NCBI RefSeq assembly: GCF_011044975.1
Contig: NZ_JAAKZV010000017.1
Coordinates: 1 to 64,000 of the forward strand
From: Streptomyces coryli
GTDB taxonomy: Bacteria > Actinomycetota > Actinomycetes > Streptomycetales > Streptomycetaceae
DNA: 64,000 nucleotides
Direction: 5' to 3'
The number at the start of each line of letters is the position of its first letter. The stretch's first letter is position 1. The notes below the pieces were generated by a model that was given only the letters and a program-made list of their open reading frames with translations, did not search any database and was not told the origin of the DNA. Position numbers and translations under genes: made by a program. This document shows, one piece after another, positions 55,331-63,181 of this stretch.

Positions 55331-55543
55331 CTACCGGGCCACGGCCGCCGCTACCGCCTCGGAGTCGGGACCCGCGGCCTCACCGTGCCGGTACGCGGCC
55401 GTGAAGGCCGCCTCCCCCAGCGCCTCCCGTGCCCGGTCGGCCGTACGGTCCACATCGCCGCGCTCCGCCGGGGGCAGCGGGGCGCCCGTTGCCGCACGGG
55501 CGGCGGCAGCGGCGCCCAGCAGCAGCGCGGCCGGCTCCGCCGC
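55331..55543 (-). pseudogene. Remnant C terminus of a LuxR/AfsR-type ATPase regulator
   Basis: The last about 70 codons of a minus-strand frame read A-A-L-L-L-G-A-A-A-A-A-R-A-A-T-G-A-P-L-P-P followed by A-E-R-G-D-V-D-R and A-R-E-A-L-G-E-A-A-F-T-A-A-Y, which is the usual end of large actinobacterial regulators with an ATPase and tetratricopeptide region. Upstream of this, at about 55540, the similarity stops and the opposite strand starts to encode an MFS protein. The rest of the regulator is missing. Confidence 0.65.
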
Positions 55544-56816
55544 GGCCTCGGTGATCGCGGCGTACGCCCCGAACGCGGAGACGCTGATCGCGGCCCGCGC
55601 GCTGCTCGGCGTCGCCGGCGCGGCCGTGCTGCCGTCGACGCTGGCGCTGATCAGCCACATGTTCGCCGACCCGCTCCAGCGGGCCACCGCCATCGCGATG
55701 TGGGTGACGGCGCTGTCCGTCGGCCTGGCCCTCGGGCCGGTCGCCGGCGGGGTGCTGCTGGACAGCTGGTGGTGGGGATCGACGTTCCTGATGAGCCTGC
55801 CGATCATGGTGCCGGTGCTGGTCGTGGCCCCGCTGCTGCTGCCCGAGTACCGCGATCCGGCAGCAGGCCGGCTGGATCTGGCGAGCGTGGCCCTCTTCCT
55901 GCTGACCGTGCTGCCGCTGGTCTACGGCATCAAGGCGCTCGCCGAGCACGGCCCGGGTGCGGCGGCCGCGGTGGTCTTCGGCGCGGGCACGCTCTTCGGG
56001 GTCGCCTTCGTCCGGCGCCAGCACCGGCTGCCGACCCCGCTGCTGGACCTGCGGCTGTTCCGGCACCGGGCGTTCACCGGCGCACTGCTCACGCTGCTGC
56101 TCGGCATGATCGCGCTGAACGGGGTGGAGTATCTGCTGCCGCAGTACCTCCAGGCCGTCACCGGTCTGTCGCCGCTGGCAGCCGGGCTGTGGCTGCTGCC
56201 GGGTGCGGCGGGCCTGGTGGCCGGCTCGCAGCTGACGCCGCCGCTGGCCCGGCGGGTCCGGCCGGCGTACGTCCTCGCCGGCGGGCTGCTCGTCTCCCTC
56301 GCCGGGTATGCGGCGATGACCTCGACGACCGGTGTCGCGGCGCCGTCGCTGGCGCTTGCGGTGATCATGTTCGGGGTGGCGCCGATCAGCGTGCTGGGCA
56401 CCGTGCTCGCCGTGGGCGCCAGCCCGGCGGAGAAGGCCGGCGCCGCGGCGGCGACCGGCCAGACCGCGTACGACCTGGGCCTGGCCCTCGGCATCGCGGT
56501 CACCGGCAGCGTGGCGACGGCGGTCTACCGCGGCGGCATCCCGGACGGTGCTCCGCCGGAGGCGAAGGACACCCTGGGCGCCGCGCTGGCGGCGGCCGAC
56601 CGGCTGCCGGACGGCGGCGAACTGGCGGCCGTGGCGCGGGAGGCATTCACCTCCGGGCTGCAGACCGCGGCGGCGGTCAGCGCGGGCTTCGCGCTGGTGA
56701 CGGCGGCTGTGGTGCTGACGCTGCTGCGCCGGGTGCCGCCGATCTCGGAGGCGGCACCGGAGGAGCCGGTGGCGCGGGGCGATGAAGAGGAGGCGCAGTT
56801 GGCACGGCAGGCATGA
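55536..56816 (+). pseudogene. 5'-truncated MFS exporter (DHA2 type)
   Basis: From about 55536 the plus frame encodes a DHA2-like exporter beginning at A-S-V-I-A-A-Y-A-P-N-A-E-T-L-I-A-A-R-A-L and continuing to a normal C terminus (about 427 codons). The first roughly 75-95 residues with the first membrane spans and the G-x-L-x-D-R-x-G-R-R loop are absent; the frame upstream has no MFS likeness and no convincing start with a ribosome-binding site. It was probably divergent from the regulator whose tail remains next to it, and one deletion removed both 5' ends. Confidence 0.75.
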
Positions 56817-56833
56817 GCGAGCTGCTACGAACA

Positions 56834-56861
56834 GAGGCCGCGCCCGGGTGGGCGCGGCCTC
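56834..56861. terminator. Bidirectional terminator, MFS remnant / Fpg
   Basis: Perfect 12-bp arms GAGGCCGCGCCC (56834-56845) and GGGCGCGGCCTC (56850-56861) flank the loop GGGT between two converging genes. Confidence 0.82.
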
Positions 56862-56864
56862 CGG

Positions 56865-57737
56865 TCACTTCAGCAGCTTCGACAACCTCCGGTCGGCGAG
56901 CGGCTTGCCGCCCGTCTGGCACGTCGGGCAGTACTGCAGCGCCGAGTCGCTGAAGGAGACCTCGCGGATCGTGTCGCCGCACACCGGGCAGGTCTCGCCC
57001 TTGCGGCCGTGGACGCGCAGCCCGCTCTTCTTCTCCGCCTTCAGCCTGCCCGCCGCCAGTCCGCGCGAGCGCTCCACGGCCTCGCGGAGGGTGTCGCCGA
57101 TCGCCCGGTAGAGGACGGACATCTCCTCGTCCGTCAGCTTGGCGGCGATCTTGAACGGGGAGAGTTTGGCCGCGTGCAGGATCTCGTCCGAGTACGCGTT
57201 GCCGATCCCCGCGATCGTCGACTGGTCCCGCAGCACGCCCTTGATCTGCCGCCGCTCCCCCGCCAGCAGCTCCCGGAAGACGTCCTCGGTGAAGGCTTCG
57301 TCCAGCGGCTCCGGGCCCAGTCGGGCGATCCCCGGCACCTCCGCCGGATCCCGTACGACATAGGCCGCGAGCTTCTTCTGCGTGCCGGCCTCGGTCAGGT
57401 CGAAGCCCCCGGTCTCCGGCGCGGCCAGCCGCACCCGCAGGGCGAGCGGGTTCTTGCCGCCGGGGCGGGGCGGCTTGGCGGGGAAGGAATCCTTCCACTG
57501 CAGCCAGCCGGCCCGGGCCAGGTGCACGCACAGATGCAGATCGTCGCCGACGGTCATATCCAGGAACTTCCCGCGCCTGCGCACCCCGGTCGCGGTCCGC
57601 CCCTCGAGGGCGTTGACCGGCGGGTCGTACGTCTTCAGCACGCTGATCGCGAGCGGCAGCACCCGCGCGATCTCGCGTCCGACCAGGTGCTCGCCCAGAA
57701 AGTCGGCGAGCGCTTCCACCTCGGGCAGCTCAGGCAT
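56865..57737 (-). CDS. Fpg/Nei-family DNA glycosylase
   Basis: The 290-residue protein starts M-P-E-L-P-E-V-E, giving the catalytic Pro2 and Glu3 once Met is removed. The helix-two-turn-helix has Q-S-T-I-A-G-I-G-N-A-Y-S-D-E-I-L, and the C-terminal zinc finger has Cys250, Cys253, Cys270 and Cys273. These enzymes remove oxidised bases and nick the strand. The finger tail C-P-T-C-Q-T-G-G-K ends beyond the usual arginine-containing loop, so substrate range is uncertain. Confidence 0.9.
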   Translation of the reverse strand: MPELPEVEALADFLGEHLVGREIARVLPLAISVLKTYDPPVNALEGRTATGVRRRGKFLDMTVGDDLHLCVHLARAGWLQWKDSFPAKPPRPGGKNPLALRVRLAAPETGGFDLTEAGTQKKLAAYVVRDPAEVPGIARLGPEPLDEAFTEDVFRELLAGERRQIKGVLRDQSTIAGIGNAYSDEILHAAKLSPFKIAAKLTDEEMSVLYRAIGDTLREAVERSRGLAAGRLKAEKKSGLRVHGRKGETCPVCGDTIREVSFSDSALQYCPTCQTGGKPLADRRLSKLLK

Positions 57738-57777
57738 GGGTTCAGTCTTACGCACTCGGCGGGTGCATGCTGGAGTC

Positions 57778-58479
57778 ATGTACGCAGAACGCTCGGCCCG
57801 CAGCCTCCCCGGGGCCGTCGTGTGGACCCGCAGCGGCCCGCACACCGGCGGGGAGTACCGGGTGCTGCCGGACGGCTGCACGGACATCATCTGGGCGGAC
57901 GGCAGGCTGCTGGTCGCCGGTCCCGACAGCCGGGCCTTCGTGGCACGCGACGCGCCGGACCGGGAGTACGCCGCGATCCGCTTCGCCCCCGGCCAGGGCC
58001 CCTCCGTGCTCGGCGTCGAGGCGCATGAGCTGCGCAATCAGCGGGTGCCGCTGGACGCGCTGTGGCCGGCCGCCGAGGCCCGCCGGCTCGCCGAGCAGGT
58101 GGCCGACGCGCCGGACCGGGCCGCGGCCGTGGAGGCGCTCGCCGTACGGCGGCTGCGCGACGCCGCGCCGCCGCCCGCGTACGTCGGCCCCGTGGTCGCC
58201 GCGCTGCGCGCCGGCCGTACGGTCGCAGAGGTGGCGGACCGTACGGGCCTGGGCGAGCGGACCCTGCACCGCCGCTCGCTGGCCGCCTTCGGGTACGGCC
58301 CGAAGACCCTGGCCCGGGTGCTGCGGCTGAACCGCGCCCTGGACCTGGCCCGCGGCGGCCTGCCGTACGCCGAGGTGGCGGCGGCGGCCGGGTACGCGGA
58401 CCAGGCGCACCTCGCCCGCGAGGTGAAAACGCTCGCGGGCGTGGCGCTGGGCGAGCTCCTTCAGGACAGCGAGGCGTAG
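57778..58479 (+). CDS. AraC-family-like transcriptional regulator
   Basis: The 233-residue protein has an N-terminal sensor part beginning G-G-E-Y-R-V-L-P-D-G-C-T-D-I-I-W (as in DUF6597-type regulators) and a C-terminal AraC helix-turn-helix pair (about residues 145-230; R-T-L-H-R-R-S-L-A-A-F-G-Y-G-P-K-T and A-A-A-A-G-Y-A-D-Q-A-H-L-A-R-E). It overlaps the VOC-family gene at its 3' end by 19 bases and is divergent from the glycosylase gene. A role in DNA damage response is possible but not shown. Confidence 0.83.
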   Translation: MYAERSARSLPGAVVWTRSGPHTGGEYRVLPDGCTDIIWADGRLLVAGPDSRAFVARDAPDREYAAIRFAPGQGPSVLGVEAHELRNQRVPLDALWPAAEARRLAEQVADAPDRAAAVEALAVRRLRDAAPPPAYVGPVVAALRAGRTVAEVADRTGLGERTLHRRSLAAFGYGPKTLARVLRLNRALDLARGGLPYAEVAAAAGYADQAHLAREVKTLAGVALGELLQDSEA

Positions 58480-58853
58480 AGGCTGACCTCGTTGCCGTCC
58501 GGGTCCCGGACGAGGGCGTAGCGCTGGCCCCAGTCGGCGTCCCACGGCTCCTTGCCGCCCTGGTGTCCGGCGGCGGTGAGGTCCGCGTACGCCTTGTCGA
58601 CCTCGGCGGGGCTGTCGAACTCGAAGCAGATCCCGATCCGCCCGGCGCTCGCCGGCGGCTCGTAGTCCGGGGCGAAGGAGCGGATGGTCTCCTCCGTGTC
58701 CCACATCAGCTTGATGCCGCCGCCGAGGTCGGCCTCCACGTGCGGCGCCGTGTCCGCCTCCGCCGGGATGTCCAGACCCAGGGCGCGGTAGAAGGCGAGG
58801 GTCGCGGGGAGGTCGATGGCGATCATTCCGATGGCATTCATTCGTGCGGTCAT
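58461..58853 (-). CDS. VOC-superfamily (glyoxalase/bleomycin-resistance-like) protein
   Basis: The 130-residue protein has the paired beta-alpha-beta-beta-beta modules of the VOC fold, with I-D-L-P-A-T-L-A-F-Y-R-A-L-G-L-D in the first and R-D-P-D-G-N-E-V-S-L-Y near the C terminus. Members isomerise, cleave or bind small molecules. It converges on and overlaps the AraC-like gene. The specific reaction cannot be told. Confidence 0.82.
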   Translation of the reverse strand: MTARMNAIGMIAIDLPATLAFYRALGLDIPAEADTAPHVEADLGGGIKLMWDTEETIRSFAPDYEPPASAGRIGICFEFDSPAEVDKAYADLTAAGHQGGKEPWDADWGQRYALVRDPDGNEVSLYASLS

Positions 58854-58992
58854 ACGGGCACGTTAGGCGCGGGCGGGTGCCGGAGTCTTGAACGTTTCGG
58901 ACACCCGCGCGCCGACCTCGGCCCGCAGCAGCTGCTCGCCCTCAACGTCTATGTGAGCCTCACCCTCAACCTCACCTTGAGCTTCACCATGC

Positions 58993-59009
58993 CCTGATGA
59001 TCCATCAGG
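58993..59009. promoter_or_regulatory. 17-bp palindrome upstream of the transhydrogenase operon
   Basis: CCTGATG-ATC-CATCAGG has perfect seven-base arms, 89 bp upstream of the pnt operon start. Its shape suits a dimeric regulator. No regulator gene is adjacent, so the binder is unknown. Confidence 0.5.
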
Positions 59010-59098
59010 TCCCGTCCGGCATCTCCCTGGCCAGGCGGCGTTTCCGCTAGCGTGCGGCGGGCACCACCCAGGCGAACCGCACCAAGGGAGAGCAATAG

Positions 59099-60244
59099 AT
59101 GGCTACAGCCGTCATCGCCGGGGTGCTCAGGGAACGGGCGCCGGACGAGCGCCGCGTCGCCCTGATCCCCGACGCCGTAACCCGCCTCAAAAAGGCGGGA
59201 GTCGAGATTCTGGTGGAGACCGGCGCGGGCGCGGCCGCCTGGTTCTCCGACGCCGACTACACCGCCGCGGGCGCCGAAGTAGTGCCTGCCGAGGAGCTGT
59301 TGCGACGCGCGGAGGTGGTGCTCTGCGTGGGCCCGCCGGACGCCGAGGCCGCGGCCGCGCTGCGCGCCGGGCAGACGGTGATCGGGCTGCTGGAGCCGTA
59401 CCGTCACCAGGACATCGTCGCCGAGCTGGCCGAGCGCGGGGTCACGCTCGTCAGCCTCGACCTGCTGCCCCGTACGCTCAGCCGCGCGCAGTCCATGGAC
59501 GCGCTGACGTCCCAGGCCAGCGTCGCGGGCTACAAAGCGGTGCTGCTGGCGGCCGATTCGTACGACCGCTACTTCCCGATGCTCACCACCGCCGCCGGCA
59601 CCTCCAAGCCGGCGGTCGTGCTGGTGCTGGGCGCGGGCGTCGCCGGGCTGCAGGCCATCGCGACCGCGCGCCGGCTCGGCGCGGTCGTCTCGGGATACGA
59701 CGTGCGGCCCGCCGCCAAGGGCGAGATCGAGTCGCTGGGCGCGAAGTATCTGGAGCTGGAGGGGATCGCCGACGCGGCCACCGAGGGGGGCTACGCGCGT
59801 CAGCTCACCGACGAGGAGCAGCAGGTGCTGCTGCGGGCGCTGGAGGATCATGTCGCCCGCGCCGACGTCGTCATCACCACGGCCCGGGTACCGGGCCGCA
59901 AGCCGCCGCCGCTGGTGACGGAGCGGGCGGTGCAGCGGATGCGCTCCGGCTCGGTCGTCGTCGACATGGCGGCGAGCGACCTCGGCGGCAACGTCGAGGG
60001 CTCCGAGCCGGACAAGACCGCGGTGCTGGAGAACGGCGTCACCCTGATCGGCGCCGGCAACCTGCCGTCCGTCATGGCGACGGCCGCCTCCACCGCGTAC
60101 GCCCGGAACATCTCGGCCCTGCTGACGCACCTCCTCCACGAGGGCGCCGTGCGCATCGACACCGACGACGAGATCCAGGCGGGCGTCGTCGTCGCCCACG
60201 CGGGCGCCGTCCTCAACACCACCGTCGCCGGAGGCGCCAAGTGA
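59099..60244 (+). CDS. pntA: NAD(P) transhydrogenase subunit alpha 1 (NAD-binding)
   Basis: The 381-residue soluble subunit binds NAD(H), with the N-terminal R-E-R-A-P-D-E-R-R-V-A-L-I-P signature and the Rossmann motif G-A-G-V-A-G-L-Q-A-I-A-T-A-R-R-L-G-A. It works with the membrane and NADP-binding subunits to drive hydride transfer from NADH to NADP using the proton gradient. The alpha subunit is split, as in Rhodospirillum. GGGAGAGC lies before ATG 59099, and the stop overlaps the next start. Confidence 0.92.
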   Translation: MATAVIAGVLRERAPDERRVALIPDAVTRLKKAGVEILVETGAGAAAWFSDADYTAAGAEVVPAEELLRRAEVVLCVGPPDAEAAAALRAGQTVIGLLEPYRHQDIVAELAERGVTLVSLDLLPRTLSRAQSMDALTSQASVAGYKAVLLAADSYDRYFPMLTTAAGTSKPAVVLVLGAGVAGLQAIATARRLGAVVSGYDVRPAAKGEIESLGAKYLELEGIADAATEGGYARQLTDEEQQVLLRALEDHVARADVVITTARVPGRKPPPLVTERAVQRMRSGSVVVDMAASDLGGNVEGSEPDKTAVLENGVTLIGAGNLPSVMATAASTAYARNISALLTHLLHEGAVRIDTDDEIQAGVVVAHAGAVLNTTVAGGAK

Positions 60245-60531
60245 CGCTCGACCTGCTCACCGCCGTGACCATCTTCGTGCTGAGCGTCCTCGTCGGCTTC
60301 GAGGTCATCAGCAAGGTCCCGGCCACCCTGCACACGCCGCTGATGTCCGGCGCCAACTCCATCCACGGCATCGTCCTGATCGGCGCGATGCTGGTCACCG
60401 CGTCCGCCGATACGACCTTCGAGTACGTGCTCGCCTTCATCGCGGTCGCGTTCGGCGCGATGAACGTGGTCGGCGGCTACGCGGTCACGGACCGGATGCT
60501 GGAGATGTTCAAGAAGGGGCCGGCCGCATGA
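60241..60531 (+). CDS. NAD(P) transhydrogenase subunit alpha 2 (membrane)
   Basis: The 96-residue protein has three membrane spans and the S-K-V-P-A-T-L-H-T-P-L-M-S-G-A-N-S-I-H-G segment of PntAb. It forms part of the proton channel with PntB. It overlaps its neighbours by four bases on each side. Confidence 0.92.
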   Translation: MTLDLLTAVTIFVLSVLVGFEVISKVPATLHTPLMSGANSIHGIVLIGAMLVTASADTTFEYVLAFIAVAFGAMNVVGGYAVTDRMLEMFKKGPAA

Positions 60532-61940
60532 GCGACCTCGAGACGACGATCCGGTACGTGCTGCTGGCCGCCGCGGCCTGCTTCGTGCTCGGCCTGCGGC
60601 TGATGAACTCCCCCGCCACGGCGCGCCGCGGCAACACCCTCTCCGCCGCCGCGATGGCGGTCGCCATCCTCGCCACCGGCGTGCTGCTGGCCGAGAACGG
60701 CGCGATCACCGCCACCGGGTGGATCGTGCTGCTGTCGGCCGTGCTGGTCGGCTCCGCGGCCGGCCTCTACGCGGCGCGCAGCGTGCAGATGACGGCGATG
60801 CCGCAGCTGGTGAGCCTGTTCAACGCCGTGGGCGGCGGGGCGGCCGCGCTGCTGGCGATCGGGCACGTGCTGCAGCACGAGCACGCGGCGGCGCTGCCCG
60901 CCCGCATCACGATCCCCGGCGCGATCGACATCCTGATCGGCGCGGTGACCTTCTCCGGATCGCTGGTCGCCGCGGGCAAGCTGCAGGGCATCGTGCCAGG
61001 GCGCCCGATCGTCTTCCCCGGCGCCCGCGCGCTGAACGTCCTGCTGGCACTCGCCTTCACCGGATCAGCCGTCTGGCTGATCGCCGACCCCGCCTCGGGG
61101 CCCGCGCTCTGGCTGCTCACCCTCGCCGGTCTGGCCTTCGGCGTGACGATGGTGCTGCCGATCGGCGGCGCCGACATGCCGGTGGTCATCTCGCTGCTGA
61201 ACGCATTCACCGGCACCGCCGTCGGCATGTCCGGCTTCGTCATCGGCGAGCCGGCCCTGATCATCGCCGGCGCCCTGGTCGGCGCCTCCGGCACGATCCT
61301 CACCAAGCTGATGGCCGACGCGATGAACCGCTCCATCCCCGCGATCATCATCGGCGGCTTCGGCACCGGCGACGACGCGGCGGGCGGGGCCGGCGGCGGC
61401 GATACGCACGTGCACACGGTCACCTCTGACGACGTCGCCATCCAGCTGGCGTACGCGCAGAAGGTCATCATCGTCCCCGGCTACGGCCTGGCCGCCGCGC
61501 AGGCGCAGCACGAGCTCGGCGACCTGGCGGCGCTGCTCTCCGAGCGCGGCGTCGAGGTCTCGTACGCCATCCACCCGGTCGCGGGCCGGATGCCGGGCCA
61601 CATGAACGTGCTGCTCGCCGAGGCGAACGTCCCGTATCCCCAGCTCAAGGAGATGGAGGAGGTCAACCCGGAGTTCGCCCAGGCCGACGTGGCGCTGGTG
61701 ATCGGCGCCAATGACGTCACGAACCCGGCCGCCCGCCGCCCGGGCAACGCGATCTCCGGCATGCCGATCCTGGATGTCGACCAGGCGAAGAGCATCGTCG
61801 TGATCAAGCGCTCGATGGGCCACGGATACGCGGGCATCGACAACGAGCTCTACACCGACCCCAAGACCGGCATGCTCTTCACCGACGCCAAGCAGGGGGT
61901 GGCGGATCTGAAGGCGGCGGTACGGGAGTTCGTGGCCTGA
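60528..61940 (+). CDS. pntB: NAD(P) transhydrogenase subunit beta
   Basis: The 470-residue protein has an N-terminal membrane part of about eight to nine spans and a C-terminal NADP-binding domain (about residues 295-470) with V-P-G-Y-G-L-A-A-A-Q-A-Q and H-P-V-A-G-R-M-P-G-H-M-N-V-L-L-A-E-A. It completes the proton-translocating transhydrogenase that makes NADPH. It is the last gene of the operon. Confidence 0.93.
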   Translation: MSDLETTIRYVLLAAAACFVLGLRLMNSPATARRGNTLSAAAMAVAILATGVLLAENGAITATGWIVLLSAVLVGSAAGLYAARSVQMTAMPQLVSLFNAVGGGAAALLAIGHVLQHEHAAALPARITIPGAIDILIGAVTFSGSLVAAGKLQGIVPGRPIVFPGARALNVLLALAFTGSAVWLIADPASGPALWLLTLAGLAFGVTMVLPIGGADMPVVISLLNAFTGTAVGMSGFVIGEPALIIAGALVGASGTILTKLMADAMNRSIPAIIIGGFGTGDDAAGGAGGGDTHVHTVTSDDVAIQLAYAQKVIIVPGYGLAAAQAQHELGDLAALLSERGVEVSYAIHPVAGRMPGHMNVLLAEANVPYPQLKEMEEVNPEFAQADVALVIGANDVTNPAARRPGNAISGMPILDVDQAKSIVVIKRSMGHGYAGIDNELYTDPKTGMLFTDAKQGVADLKAAVREFVA

Positions 61941-61954
61941 ACTGCGCCCGGTCG

Positions 61955-62116
61955 TCAGTCGATGCCAGGCAGGATGTGCGGCTCGGCGAGGTCGTCCTCG
62001 TAGCCCGCGAGCCGGATCGGGGCCGAGTGCGCCCAGACGTCGAACGGGCGCAGATTGTCGCGCCCGGCGAGCTGGTCGCTTTCCGGAGCGTCGCCGCGGT
62101 CGGGGATCTCGTTCAC
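61955..62116 (-). CDS. 53-residue protein of unknown function
   Basis: GTG 62116 is preceded by an excellent GGAGGAG ribosome-binding site nine bases upstream, and the frame reads 53 codons to a stop at 61955. The product is acidic, has no cysteine and no signal peptide, and ends D-D-L-A-E-P-H-I-L-P-G-I-D; the central part is R-P-F-D-V-W-A-H-S-A-P-I-R-L-A-G-Y. I do not recognise it. It converges on pntB with a 14-base gap. Confidence 0.6.
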   Translation of the reverse strand: MNEIPDRGDAPESDQLAGRDNLRPFDVWAHSAPIRLAGYEDDLAEPHILPGID

Positions 62117-62368
62117 TTCTGCACTCCTCCGTGTCACGTGAACTGGAAGGAGCCCACCTCGTACGGGGGGGCCGGGACGTAGCACTGTCAGTTCGGTCGG
62201 ACGCGGTGGCGCCGGCAGCGACGGGCCCGAGGGTGTCGGTGCTTCCCGTAAAGAGGCTTTCCGTCGCTTTCAGATTAGCCAGGGTGCGCCGATCCCGCGC
62301 GGCAATATCCAGGGGACGCCGCCAGGAGGCGTCAGGTTGCCTCCACGCCCAGTGATCGATCGCACACG

Positions 62369-62386
62369 CGAAACGGGATCGTTTCG
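62369..62386. promoter_or_regulatory. TetR operator-like palindrome 1
   Basis: CGAAAC-GGGATC-GTTTCG has perfect six-base arms and a six-base spacer. It shares the CGAAAC/GTTTCG arms with the site at 62419. Confidence 0.68.
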
Positions 62387-62418
62387 ATCCCCGTACAGCG
62401 TATGATCGTGTCCGGAGT

Positions 62419-62433
62419 ACGAAACCGTTTCGT
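62419..62433. promoter_or_regulatory. TetR operator-like palindrome 2
   Basis: ACGAAAC-C-GTTTCGT is a perfect 15-bp palindrome 24 bp before the TetR start, placed to block transcription. A GTTTCG half-site also lies at 63173-63178 just in front of the MMPL gene, suggesting the same regulator acts there. Confidence 0.75.
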
Positions 62434-62457
62434 TCGACGTCGCAGAGGGAGGCGCGG

Positions 62458-63051
62458 ATGGCCATCACCCAGGAGCCCGTCCGCCGCAGCCGGCTCAGCA
62501 GCGAGCGCGAGCACGAGCTCTTCGAGGCCGTGCTCGACCTGCTGCGGGAGTCCGGCTACGAGAGCCTCACGATGGACGCCATCGCGGCTCGTACGCATGC
62601 CAGCAAGGCCACCCTCTACCGCCAGTGGAAGGGCAAGCCGCAGCTGGTGGCCACGGCGCTGAAGCACGCCAAGCCTCATCGCTGGGAGGACTGCGACACC
62701 GGCAGCCTGCGGGGCGACCTGCACGAGCTGTACCGGTGCGGGGTCGACGACGCCGACCGGGACCGCTCATTGATGCGCGGGCTCGCCCAGGCGGTGCACT
62801 CCCACCCGGAGCTCCACGAGGCGCTGCGGGAGCTGCTGATCCACCCGGAGATGCAGAAGCTCGAGGCTGTCGTGCAGCGGGCCGTGGACCGGGGCGAGAT
62901 CGCTTCCGACGCACCCGCCAGGGACTTCCTGGTGCACATGCTGATGGGAGCCGTCACCGCCCGCGACCTCATCGAGGACGAGCCAGTCGATCTGGACTAC
63001 CTCATCCGCTACACGGACGCCGTCGTGCTCCCCGCACTGCGCGCCGCGTAG
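62458..63051 (+). CDS. TetR-family regulator of the adjacent MMPL transporter
   Basis: The 197-residue protein has a TetR helix-turn-helix (M-D-A-I-A-A-R-T-H-A-S-K-A-T-L-Y-R-Q-W, about residues 39-57) and a helical ligand domain with the C-terminal dimer region. It is followed in the same direction by an MMPL exporter gene after 130 bases. Two palindromes upstream indicate autorepression. GAGGGAGG precedes ATG 62458. Confidence 0.88.
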   Translation: MAITQEPVRRSRLSSEREHELFEAVLDLLRESGYESLTMDAIAARTHASKATLYRQWKGKPQLVATALKHAKPHRWEDCDTGSLRGDLHELYRCGVDDADRDRSLMRGLAQAVHSHPELHEALRELLIHPEMQKLEAVVQRAVDRGEIASDAPARDFLVHMLMGAVTARDLIEDEPVDLDYLIRYTDAVVLPALRAA

Positions 63052-63181
63052 CTCCCTCCCCATCGGGCAACGCCGCCCACCGACAACCGAACATGTCTCC
63101 ACCTGACGCGCGCCGCTCTCGTCGTCGGGCTGGATCACCCGTGACCCAAACCCAGACGATCAAGACCGGAGTGTTTCGCAC

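Larger units (their letters stand above)
62117..62457. promoter_or_regulatory. Divergent non-coding region with TetR operators
   Basis: This 341-base stretch between the small unknown gene and the TetR gene holds no convincing protein gene. Its right end carries two CGAAAC/GTTTCG palindromes and a relatively AT-rich stretch around 62398-62410 (GCGTATGATCGTG) that may include the TetR promoter. The left end carries the ribosome-binding site of the small gene. Confidence 0.55.

Noticed and set aside
55544-55807. Upstream continuation of the regulator remnant on the minus strand
   Set aside because: The frame stays open but its sequence no longer resembles the regulator and instead mirrors the MFS coding sequence on the other strand.
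58930-58997. A repetitive stretch rich in CTCAACCTCACC reading L-T-L-N-L-T-L-S-F
   Set aside because: It is short, has no start or ribosome-binding site of its own and sits in the upstream region of the transhydrogenase operon; it looks like simple sequence.
61955-62116. A lasso-peptide precursor reading of the 53-residue gene, with G-Y-E-D-D-L-A-E as ring
   Set aside because: There is no threonine at the usual position before the core, no Y-x-x-P motif, and no cyclase or protease genes nearby.
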